Source of the DNA: Syntrophaceae bacterium UBA6109
GTDB lineage: Bacteria > Desulfobacterota > Syntrophia > Syntrophales > UBA6109
Length of the DNA: 8,770 bases
Reading direction: 5' to 3'
NCBI GenBank assembly: GCA_002428445.1
Contig: DIWJ01000079.1
Span: 126 to 8,895 of the forward strand
Made by a program: the position numbers and the translations under genes
Part shown: one piece after another, positions 1-7,489 of the stretch
Position numbering within the stretch: position 1 is the stretch's first letter
Layout of the letters: every line of letters begins with the position of its first letter
Notes under the pieces: generated by a model
Told to the model about the DNA's origin: nothing
The model's input: only the letters and a program-made list of their open reading frames with translations
Database searches by the model: none

Positions 1-611
1 AGAACCCGCTCCTGGCTGATCCGGACGAGTTCATCATCGGAAACGTCGAGGGCGATCTCCTCCGTATGCGGGCGATTCTCTCCCATGACGCGCGGGATAT
101 AGGGCTGGATCCCCTTCGCCGGGTCCCAGGCTTTCCCGCTGATGATATCATAACGCTGGATCAGGTCATTGGCGAGGAGTTCGGAGGCGATCCGCTCTGC
201 GTCCGCCCGCGTAAGAGTATCGAGGGTGCAGCGTCCGCGGACGGCATTGATCGCATACTGGCGGGAAGTGTAAACCCGGACCGGCTTGCCGGTCAGCAGG
301 GCGATTGCCTCGCCGGCGGTTTTTCCCACGTTGTCCGTGACGCCGGGACGGAATCCCACCTCGATCAGCCAGTCGAAACCTCCGGCCAGCCCCCGGTCCA
401 GCGCGTACTCCTGGATGATCGGATCGGAGAGGGGCCCCTGGGCGGCCGCTTCGAGCTCCGTGGGCTCCAGCTCGCCGTCGACGGTGTATATCTCAATGGT
501 TTTTACGGAATCCACCGGGATCCGGAGATGGTTGGTGATTCTCCCTCGGATCTTCTCCCCGAGGGCGTCCCGGATCCCCTGCCTGAACCCGATCTCGATG
601 CGGTTGGCCAT
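1..611 (-). CDS. purL: Phosphoribosylformylglycinamidine synthase, large PurL type (N-terminal part, 3' end cut off)
   Basis: The gene is open from ATG at 611 to the window edge (203 codons seen). The product makes FGAM from FGAR, glutamine and ATP in cytoplasmic purine synthesis. The start MANRIEIGF opens a PurS-like region covering about residues 1-165. The motif PGVTDNVGKTA at residues 89-99 is typical of PurS/PurL. From about residue 188 the text DVSDDELVRISQERV matches the linker that precedes the first ATP-binding domain. A PurS-like front joined to PurL is the rule for the large form, so the full protein should be long, with catalytic domains beyond the window. An AGGAG box lies about 8 bases before the ATG, and no other start competes. 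It is divergent from the HD-GYP gene. Family membership rests on these motifs only. A purL paralogue, or a PurS-PurL fusion of unusual make-up, cannot be excluded from this fragment. Confidence 0.85.
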   Translation of the reverse strand, partial: MANRIEIGFRQGIRDALGEKIRGRITNHLRIPVDSVKTIEIYTVDGELEPTELEAAAQGPLSDPIIQEYALDRGLAGGFDWLIEVGFRPGVTDNVGKTAGEAIALLTGKPVRVYTSRQYAINAVRGRCTLDTLTRADAERIASELLANDLIQRYDIISGKAWDPAKGIQPYIPRVMGENRPHTEEIALDVSDDELVRISQERV

Positions 612-662
612 GCCTCTCTCCTGTCTCTGCGCTATCGGCGGGATGATCCGCCGTGATGGGTG

Positions 663-691
663 TTCATAACAGATGACTGTGGAAAACGCAA
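663..691 (-). promoter_or_regulatory. Candidate purL promoter (extended -10)
   Basis: On the minus strand a weak -35 (TTGCGT, 686-691) is followed after 17 bases by TATGAA (663-668). TG lies one base before the -10, giving an extended -10 form that can offset a poor -35. Transcription would begin near 656, leaving a leader of about 45 bases. A small GGCGG/CCGCC hairpin (637-652) lies within that leader. No PurR box or purine riboswitch was recognised. Confidence 0.4.
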
Positions 692-704
692 CGGCGAGCA
701 TGAT

Positions 705-733
705 GAACATTCATTTGACATCCCGGAATGTTC
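705..733. repeat. Inverted repeat over the HD-GYP promoter, operator candidate
   Basis: GAACATTC (705-712) and its exact reverse complement GAATGTTC (726-733) flank the -35 box. The half-site centres are 21 bases apart, about two helical turns, so a dimer could bind both halves on one face of DNA. The right half lies in the -35/-10 spacer and the left half just upstream of the -35, a layout expected for a repressor. The regulator is not in the window and the motif was not matched to a named family. Confidence 0.45.
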
Positions 734-743
734 TCCATATACT
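715..743 (+). promoter_or_regulatory. Strong sigma-70-type promoter of the HD-GYP gene
   Basis: TTGACA (715-720, perfect -35) is followed by exactly 17 bases and TATACT (738-743, 5 of 6 matches to the -10 consensus). The predicted transcription start is near 750, right at the AAGGAG ribosome site. The leader is therefore only about 14 bases and translation must begin at 764. The -35 and the spacer are covered by an 8-base inverted repeat (see separate entry), so this promoter is probably controlled. Confidence 0.8.
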
Positions 744-763
744 GGCGTCAAGGAGAATCAACC

Positions 764-2683
764 ATGTTCTTCGTCCGGATACTCAAATCCTTTTATAAAA
801 GCCGGACACGAGAAACAAGGGCCGTTCCCTGCCTCATTTTTTCCTTCCTGGTTCTGATTTTTCCGGCCATCTCCGCCATGGCCGCAGATCCCGTCCCGCT
901 GAAAGAGATGATCGTTGTTTCGGACGACAATTACCCGCCCTATATTTTTCGCGATGAGCAGGGGAATCTCCAGGGCATTCTGGTGGATGAGTGGCGTCTC
1001 TGGGAGGAGAAAACGGGGATCAAGGTAGATCTGCGGGGGATGGACTGGGACAAGGCCCAAAAGACGATGGCCGAAGGAAACGCCCAGGTGATCGATACGA
1101 TTTTCTTTACGGAGGAGAGGGCCAAAACCCTTGCCTATTCCGCCCCCTACGCATCGCTCGACGTTCCCATCTTTTTTCACCAAGACATCGCCGGAATCAA
1201 GGATGTCAAATCCCTGCACGGTTTCACGATCGGGGTCAAGGCGGGCGACGCCTGCATCGATTTCTTGAAGCGGCACGGCATCCACACATTTCGGGAATAT
1301 CCCAGTTACGAAAGCATCGTCCGGGACGCCGCGGCGCAAAAGATCAAGGTCTTCTGCATCGACGCCCCGCCCGCCCAGTACTACCTCTACAAGATGAACC
1401 TCGAACAGCAGTACCGGCATACCGCCCCTTTGTACACCGGTCAGTTCCACCGCGCGGTTCAGAAGGGGAGAAAGGACCTTCTGCAGACCGTCGAAGAGGG
1501 GTTTGCAAAGATTTCGCCACAGGAACACGAGGAGATTGAAGAACGATGGCATGGGACCCAGATCGTGCAGTACCGGGATTGGAGATACCTTCTTTATCCG
1601 CTGGGGGGGCTTTTGATTCTGGGCGCCGTCCTGCTGCTTTGGAACCATGCCCTCCGCCGGAGGGTGACCCAAAAAACGGTCCAACTGCAAGCGGCCGTCG
1701 ATGCGCTGGAAAAGAGCGAGGATAAATATCGCCTTCTGGTGGAAAATGCAGAAGAGGCGATCCTGATTGCCCAGGACGGATTCTTGAAATATGTCAATCC
1801 CATCACGATCAGAATGCTGGGTTATCCCGAAGAAGCCCTCACATCCATGCCCTTTGTGGAACTGATTCACCCGGAAGACCGGGAAAAGTTGTTTGAGGCG
1901 CACATCCGAAGGCTAAAAGGGGAAGAGGGTCGGCCGGTCGATCAGTTCAGGGTGATTACGGCGGATGGATCCATCCGCTGGGCGGATTCGCGTGCGGTTA
2001 CGATCTCCTGGGAGGGAAAGCCGGCGACCCTGAATTTCGTCACCGACGTCACCGAGCGCAAGAAAGCGGAAGAGGAACGCCAGCAGGGGATCGAACGGAT
2101 CCGGAAGGCCCTGGGAGCCACCGTGCAGGCCATGGCCATGACCGTGGAAGCACGAGATCCCTATACCGCGGGCCATCAACAGCGGGTGGCGGATCTTGCC
2201 CGCGCCATTGCGACGGAGATGGGTCTTTCAAACGATCAGATCGACGGCCTCCGCATGGCCAGCATGATTCACGATCTCGGCAAGATATCCGTTCCGGCAG
2301 AAATTCTCAGCAAGCCGACCAAATTGTCCGAGATCGAATTCGGCCTGATTAAAATCCATTCCCAGTCGGGGTATGACATCTTGAAAGACATCGACTTTCC
2401 CTGGCCGATTGCCAGGATCGTTCTGGAGCATCATGAGCGGCAGGACGGTTCCGGGTATCCGAACGGACGAACCGGCGACCAGCTTCTGATGGAGTCACGG
2501 ATTTTAACCGTCGCCGACGTGGTGGAATCCATGTCTTCCCACCGCCCTTATCGACCCTCTTTGGGTATCGATGCCGCATTGGCGGAGCTCGAGAAGAACA
2601 GGGGAACGCTTTATGACGCAGATGTCGCGGATGCCTGTTTGAGGTTGTTCCGGGAAAAAGGTTATAGAATTAAGACGAATTGA
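764..2683 (+). CDS. Membrane c-di-GMP phosphodiesterase: SBP_bac_3 sensor, PAS, HD-GYP
   Basis: This 639-residue protein is predicted to sense a small ligand in the periplasm and hydrolyse cyclic di-GMP in the cytoplasm. A signal-like hydrophobic stretch (about 22-41) precedes a family 3 solute-binding domain (about 45-263) with YPPYIF, TEERAKTLAYSAPY and an IDAPPAQYYL segment (D200). One membrane helix follows (about 275-294), then a short linker helix, a PAS domain (about 317-432, ending DVTERKKAEEE) and HD-GYP (about 446-639). The metal ligands H471, H503/D504, H532, H556/H557 and D585 are all present, as is HHERQDGSGYP at 556-566. The residue four before H471 is Y467, not the Glu that holds a third metal in some HD-GYP enzymes, so a two-metal site is inferred. 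There is no GGDEF domain. The start at 764 has AAGGAG eight bases upstream, whereas an in-frame ATG at 728 lies inside the promoter. The ligand is unknown; polar amino acids are the usual type. Confidence 0.93.
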   Translation: MFFVRILKSFYKSRTRETRAVPCLIFSFLVLIFPAISAMAADPVPLKEMIVVSDDNYPPYIFRDEQGNLQGILVDEWRLWEEKTGIKVDLRGMDWDKAQKTMAEGNAQVIDTIFFTEERAKTLAYSAPYASLDVPIFFHQDIAGIKDVKSLHGFTIGVKAGDACIDFLKRHGIHTFREYPSYESIVRDAAAQKIKVFCIDAPPAQYYLYKMNLEQQYRHTAPLYTGQFHRAVQKGRKDLLQTVEEGFAKISPQEHEEIEERWHGTQIVQYRDWRYLLYPLGGLLILGAVLLLWNHALRRRVTQKTVQLQAAVDALEKSEDKYRLLVENAEEAILIAQDGFLKYVNPITIRMLGYPEEALTSMPFVELIHPEDREKLFEAHIRRLKGEEGRPVDQFRVITADGSIRWADSRAVTISWEGKPATLNFVTDVTERKKAEEERQQGIERIRKALGATVQAMAMTVEARDPYTAGHQQRVADLARAIATEMGLSNDQIDGLRMASMIHDLGKISVPAEILSKPTKLSEIEFGLIKIHSQSGYDILKDIDFPWPIARIVLEHHERQDGSGYPNGRTGDQLLMESRILTVADVVESMSSHRPYRPSLGIDAALAELEKNRGTLYDADVADACLRLFREKGYRIKTN

Positions 2684-2756
2684 TCTTAATGGCATTTTCA
2701 CAGCAAGGCCAAACCATACGGGCCGGCCGCCGCGCATCCCTTTTGGGAGACTGGAG

Positions 2757-3752
2757 TCATCCGGAGGAGCGGACCTTGAAGACCGCCCCGGGTCCGCTGA
2801 CATCCTCGATTCCGATCCCCTGCCGGCGAATCCGATCCGCCTGTTCCAGCACCTTTCTCCCCGCCTCCCGGTCCAGAACGTAGAAGAGGCGTCCGCCGCC
2901 CTGCGCATAGACCTTTCCGTAGGAGATGGGAACGGTCGGGCCGGGTTCACCCAGGAGGGATTCGGCGATCGGGTCGGTCTTCCGGCCGCCGCTCGCGAGC
3001 AGAAGCACGGTTTTCGCCCGGTAAACCAGCTCGACGCCCATGGAGACGGCGTACCGGGGGCTCCCCTCACGGCTCGCAAAGTGGCCGTCGATAACGGCAT
3101 TGGCGACGGTGTTGTCGTCGAGCCGGACCAGGAGCACCCGGCTGTCCGCAAAGGGGATCCCCGACTCGTGGAATGCCACGTGGCCCCGGCCGCCGACGCC
3201 GATCACCTGGAGGTCGATTCCGCCCGCCCGTTCGATCTTGTCGCCATAGGCATCCAGGATTTCCCGGCGGATCCAGCGGAGGTATTCCGAATGCGCATCC
3301 GGCCGGATGACGATCGACTTCCCCTTGTCCGTCCCTTCCGCCTGCCAGTCCTCCGGATGTTCTTCCATTTCGGTGATCAGCCGATCCTGATCGATGAGCG
3401 TTCCCCAGGGGACGTTCGTTTCCTGGAATTTTTTTTGCAGGAGGCCGAAAAACTCCTGAATCATGAAAAAACTGTAACTCTCCGGATGGAGAGCCCGCTG
3501 CTGGGCGTTTTCTCCGGGGAGGCCGACATATTCGTCGAGGTTAAAACTCCGGATCCGCGAAGGGTCGAAAACCCCGGCATTGGCCGCTTTGGCCAGATGC
3601 TTATAAAGCCCCGTCGGGCTGCTGCCCGTCGCAAGCCCCAGAGTAAAGGCCTCTTTCTGTTTCAAGCCGGCGGTGATGCTTTCCGTAACGATCTCCGCGC
3701 CGACTTCACTCATCTGTTCGAAATCCCGGGTAACGATCACCGTAAAGGCCAT
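2757..3752 (-). CDS. nagB: Glucosamine-6-phosphate deaminase-like protein (long, atypical active site)
   Basis: NagB enzymes interconvert glucosamine-6-phosphate with fructose-6-phosphate plus ammonia. The family is shown by the phosphate loop LATGSSPTGLY (40-50), NLDEYVGLP (71-79, D73 matching the catalytic Asp72 of E. coli) and GVGGRGHVAFHESG (185-198). In the last motif H191 and E196 match catalytic His143 and Glu148, but R189 stands where E. coli has Asp141 of the ring-opening group. K258 in GGRKTD fits the later sugar-phosphate Lys. At 331 residues it exceeds the usual 240-270, with the extra length mainly between about residues 105 and 155. It follows glmM by 27 bases on the same strand, with AAGGAG eight bases before its ATG, so co-transcription is likely. 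It may be a true deaminase, may run in the synthetic direction to feed GlmM, or may act on a related amino-sugar phosphate. It is convergent with the HD-GYP gene; the 73-base gap shows no clear terminator. Confidence 0.82.
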   Translation of the reverse strand: MAFTVIVTRDFEQMSEVGAEIVTESITAGLKQKEAFTLGLATGSSPTGLYKHLAKAANAGVFDPSRIRSFNLDEYVGLPGENAQQRALHPESYSFFMIQEFFGLLQKKFQETNVPWGTLIDQDRLITEMEEHPEDWQAEGTDKGKSIVIRPDAHSEYLRWIRREILDAYGDKIERAGGIDLQVIGVGGRGHVAFHESGIPFADSRVLLVRLDDNTVANAVIDGHFASREGSPRYAVSMGVELVYRAKTVLLLASGGRKTDPIAESLLGEPGPTVPISYGKVYAQGGGRLFYVLDREAGRKVLEQADRIRRQGIGIEDVSGPGAVFKVRSSG

Positions 3753-3779
3753 CTCCGCTTCTCCTTTTCAGGGGTTCAT

Positions 3780-5132
3780 TCATGCATTCAGAATCTTTTC
3801 AACGATCTCCGCGATTTCTCGGCAATACCTTCCGGTCTCCTCCTGCGACGGACCCTCCACCATCACCCGGCACATGTTCTGAGTCCCCGAATAACGGACC
3901 AGAACCCGGCCCTGGTCCCCCAGTTTTTGCTCCACCTCCCGGATGACGACCATGATCTCCGGGACCGTGGCGATCTCCGGCCGCGACTTGACGTTCACGT
4001 TGATCAGCGCCTGGGGGAAGACTTTCATGATTTTCGCGAGTTCGGAAAGCGGTTTTCCCTCCTTCTTCATCGCTGCCGCCACCTGGAGGGCGGTGATGAT
4101 CCCATCCCCCGTCGTGTGGTGTTTCAGGAAGATCAGATGGCCGGAGTCCTCGCCGCCGATCGCGGCCCCGCGAGACTGCATCTCCTCGAGGACATACCGG
4201 TCGCCGACCTTCGTCATGATGGAATCGATCTGGAGCGACTGCAGGGCGACGCTCAGTCCGATGTTGCTCATCACCGTCCGGACGACGAGGTTGTTGGTAA
4301 GATTGCCCTCCTTCTTCATCACGTTGGCGCAGATCGCCAGGATCTGGTCCCCGGTGAGTACCGTCCCCGTCTCGTCCACGGCAATCAGACGGTCCCCGTC
4401 GCCGTCGAATGCGAAGCCGACATCCGCCTTGGTCTTCAGGACCTCCTCCGCGAGGACCTCCGGATGCTGGGAACCGCAGTGCAGGTTGATGTTTTTGCCG
4501 TTCGGTTCGTCGAAGAGGGTGGAGACTTCGGCGCCCAGTTCGATAAAGGTCTCCGGGGCGACACGATAGGTGGCGCCGTGGGAGCAGTCCAGGACGATTC
4601 GGTTCCCCTCCAGCGAGTATTCCTTGGAGAAGGTATGCTTCAGGAAAACGATATAACGGCCCCGGGCGTCCTCCATGCGGTAAGCCTTTCCCAGCTCCGT
4701 GGGAGAGGGGTGGAGGGTGTGCAGGTTGTTGGCGAAGATCATCTCCTCGATGGCCGCTTCCGTCTCATCGGGGAGTTTGAATCCTTCGTTGCCGAAGATC
4801 TTGATGCCGTTGTCCTGAAAGGGATTGTGGGAGGCGGAGATCACGATGCCCGCATCGGCCCGCATGCTTGTGGTCAGAAAGGCGATCCCCGGCGTGGGGA
4901 TCACGCCGACCATGATGGCATTGACGCCCATGGAGCAGATTCCCGAGACCAGCGCATTTTCCAGCATATATCCGGAGAGGCGGGTGTCCTTGCCGATCAC
5001 GATCTTGGGAGTGTGTCCCTTTTTCTTGAAAAGATGCGCCGTGGCTCGCCCGATATTCATGGCCATTTCCGCCGTCATGGGGTGCTCGTTCGCCACCCCC
5101 CGAACACCATCGGTCCCGAATAATTTTCCCAT
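3780..5132 (-). CDS. glmM: Phosphoglucosamine mutase
   Basis: GlmM converts glucosamine-6-phosphate to glucosamine-1-phosphate, the step before UDP-GlcNAc for peptidoglycan and lipopolysaccharide. The 450-residue length is normal for the family. It begins MGKLFGTDGVRG, the standard substrate-contact start. The phosphoserine loop ISASHNPFQDNGIK puts the catalytic Ser at 101. The magnesium loop DGDGDR gives D243, D245 and D247. The sugar-binding loop GGEDSGH is at 326-332, and the phosphate-binding loop RYSGTQNMCRVMVEG starts at 413. That last loop has Gln-Asn where many GlmM have Glu-Pro; the fold and other sites look intact. An AGGAG box lies upstream of the ATG. It is the first gene of a likely glmM-nagB operon and is divergent from mdh. 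PGM/PMM relatives are less likely given the length and the ISASHNP and GEDSGH loops together. Confidence 0.97.
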   Translation of the reverse strand: MGKLFGTDGVRGVANEHPMTAEMAMNIGRATAHLFKKKGHTPKIVIGKDTRLSGYMLENALVSGICSMGVNAIMVGVIPTPGIAFLTTSMRADAGIVISASHNPFQDNGIKIFGNEGFKLPDETEAAIEEMIFANNLHTLHPSPTELGKAYRMEDARGRYIVFLKHTFSKEYSLEGNRIVLDCSHGATYRVAPETFIELGAEVSTLFDEPNGKNINLHCGSQHPEVLAEEVLKTKADVGFAFDGDGDRLIAVDETGTVLTGDQILAICANVMKKEGNLTNNLVVRTVMSNIGLSVALQSLQIDSIMTKVGDRYVLEEMQSRGAAIGGEDSGHLIFLKHHTTGDGIITALQVAAAMKKEGKPLSELAKIMKVFPQALINVNVKSRPEIATVPEIMVVIREVEQKLGDQGRVLVRYSGTQNMCRVMVEGPSQEETGRYCREIAEIVEKILNA

Positions 5133-5260
5133 TGTTGTCCTCTCCTGTGTCGTTGTGATGCGGATCTGCGGCCGTTCGATCGGCCCATGCCCTGCGGTTT
5201 GCCCAAGAAATTTCCCTTGCCATCCCGGGGTGCTTGTGTTACCGTCTTCGGCGCCGGGAG

Positions 5261-6247
<987 letters not shown>

Positions 6248-6268
6248 CGGCGTAAAAGAAATGTTCGT

Positions 6269-6309
6269 TCAGAAAAGGCTTTCCCGCCGCGCGGGAAGGC
6301 CTTTTCTGA
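6269..6309. terminator. Strong hairpin, probable bidirectional terminator between mdh and the membrane-protein gene
   Basis: The left arm 6269-6287 and right arm 6291-6309 pair over 19 positions with a single G-T type mismatch and a three-base loop (cgc). The outer stem has AGAAAAGG on the left and CCTTTTCT on the right, so either transcript has a short T-run in its descending arm rather than a long separate U-tract. It lies 22 bases after the mdh stop and 2 bases after the end of the convergent gene, the right place to stop both. Confidence 0.8.
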
Positions 6310-6310
6310 T

Positions 6311-7285
6311 TTATGACACGCCGGTTTCGCCATTTTCCCGGGGATGATCGGCAGGGCTCGGTTCAGGAGCAACGGCAGGAGCTGGAGTTCCGGATCCGCC
6401 GTCATGGCCGGCTGCGGGGAGGGACGGGGCGCATTTCCATCCCTCGTATGTTCCGAAACGGCTTACCAGGGCTGCGCCCAGACCGATCACGATGGCGATG
6501 GCCTTGACCATCCAGCCGATGTAGGGGATCCAACCGATCAACCAGAGGATGAGAAGTCCCCAGAAGGTTTCCCGAACAATGCCCGAATCGGGCCGTTTGA
6601 AGAGGCGGAGAACCTTGGCGCCGATTAGTTTTCCGACGGCGATAAAACCGAGAAGCACCGAACAGACGACAACGATCACCTCCAGCGGGATCAAAGCGAT
6701 GCCCACGACCGAGATCGTCAGCAGAAGCGCCAGCGGGGCGATTAGAACAAGGCCCAGGATGCCGCAAAGAACGACCTTGAAGGTGTTTTCACGAATTGCC
6801 TCCGAGACAATGCGGACCGGCTTCGGCAGCAGTGCTGAGATCAGCAGCGCCAGGACCAGGATGACGAGAAAGATCGAGAGCGAGATGACGGCGAAGATCC
6901 ACGACCAGCCTTCCCATTCGCTGCTCAGAGCAGTGGCCAGGGTTTCGTAAAGATTGGAGGAGTTGATCTCCGTCAGGTCTCCGCCGACTTCCGCGTCCCT
7001 CGCCATGACAATGACCCCGCCCAGGGAGACGACATTCCCCTTCACGATGGCCGTTTTCGTCAGAACCACCGAGCCGCCGATCGCCACGGCGCTCTTCTCC
7101 ACGGAGCCCTTCACCGTGATCTGGCCGCCGATCGTGACCACGCTGTTGATCTTCTGTCCCGCATCGATCGTAATGTCGCTGCCGATCTTAACGATTCTCT
7201 TGTCGTTCGCTGCCGATACCGCCGTCGGTCCCAGCAGCAGGGCGAAAACAAGAAGAAAGCCCAGTAACCTCTTTATCGGTTTCAT
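6311..7285 (-). CDS. Secreted bactofilin-like beta-repeat domain with about five membrane helices, function unknown
   Basis: This 324-residue protein has no named function that I can support. Residues 1-25 form a signal peptide (MKPIKR, hydrophobic core, then a VSA-A cleavage site). Residues 31-105 are short beta repeats rich in GG turns (TIGGQITVKGSV, VAIGGSVVL, VVSLGGVIVM), as in bactofilin/polymer-forming cytoskeletal domains, but here expected in the periplasm. Hydrophobic segments follow at about 129-153, 168-192, 193-219, 238-255 and 257-275. Basic loops at 154-170 and 220-232 suggest these face the cytoplasm, which puts the Pro/Ala-rich tail (about 285-324) inside. GGAGGAAAC precedes the ATG directly. 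It has its own strong promoter and a hairpin-bearing leader, and ends at a bidirectional terminator, so it is a single-gene unit. Similar proteins are generally annotated as membrane or polymer-forming proteins; an envelope role is a guess. Confidence 0.85.
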   Translation of the reverse strand: MKPIKRLLGFLLVFALLLGPTAVSAANDKRIVKIGSDITIDAGQKINSVVTIGGQITVKGSVEKSAVAIGGSVVLTKTAIVKGNVVSLGGVIVMARDAEVGGDLTEINSSNLYETLATALSSEWEGWSWIFAVISLSIFLVILVLALLISALLPKPVRIVSEAIRENTFKVVLCGILGLVLIAPLALLLTISVVGIALIPLEVIVVVCSVLLGFIAVGKLIGAKVLRLFKRPDSGIVRETFWGLLILWLIGWIPYIGWMVKAIAIVIGLGAALVSRFGTYEGWKCAPSLPAAGHDGGSGTPAPAVAPEPSPADHPRENGETGVS

Positions 7286-7349
7286 GTTTCCTCCGGCTGG
7301 AATATCTTCGGTCCGCTGAGGGTGATCAGCAGATCCGCCAGGGGCTTTT

Positions 7350-7383
7350 ACTCCTGTATGAACTCAAGTTCTTCCGCAGGAGT
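7350..7383 (-). promoter_or_regulatory. Hairpin in the leader of the membrane-protein gene
   Basis: An outer 7-base stem (ACTCCTG 7350-7356 with CAGGAGT 7377-7383) encloses an inner 5-base stem (GAACT 7360-7364 with AGTTC 7367-7371). It lies 21-54 bases into the predicted transcript. There is no U-run after it on the transcribed strand, so it is not a simple terminator. It may affect mRNA stability or translation. No known riboswitch class was recognised. Confidence 0.45.
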
Positions 7384-7410
7384 TGCGCAGACCTGCCTGA
7401 AGAGGTCGTT

Positions 7411-7439
7411 AGTATAGGGGAGGGATGGCCGCCTGTCAA
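7411..7439 (-). promoter_or_regulatory. Strong sigma-70-type promoter of the beta-repeat membrane-protein gene
   Basis: On the minus strand TTGACA (7434-7439, perfect) is followed by exactly 17 bases and TATACT (7411-7416). It has the same -35, spacer length and -10 as the HD-GYP promoter. The predicted start is near 7404, leaving a leader of about 118 bases before the ATG at 7285. Confidence 0.8.
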
Positions 7440-7489
7440 TGACAAACCGGCAAACGAGACGATCCCCCAAAACTCCTTACCGGAGGATC

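Noticed and set aside
66..656. 196-codon plus-strand open frame at the left edge
   Set aside because: It is antisense to the PurL start, which has a ribosome site and family motifs.
758..1903. 381-codon minus-strand open frame
   Set aside because: It lies opposite the sensor and PAS parts of the HD-GYP gene, whose domains are unmistakable; its own translation shows no family.
2684..2756. Possible terminator between the HD-GYP and nagB genes
   Set aside because: Only short stems (TCCC/GGGA around TTTT, and GGCC repeats) are present with no U-run, so neither transcript end can be called.
2504..3151. 215-codon minus-strand open frame overlapping the ends of the HD-GYP and nagB genes
   Set aside because: It is an out-of-frame shadow of nagB running into the HD-GYP gene; no domain or ribosome site supports it.
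3081..5123. 680-codon plus-strand open frame spanning glmM and nagB
   Set aside because: It is antisense to two clearly recognised genes and its translation has no recognisable domain. Long antisense frames are common opposite GC-rich genes.
5133..5254. glmS-type ribozyme or amino-sugar riboswitch in the glmM leader
   Set aside because: No recognisable core sequence or stem pattern was found by eye.
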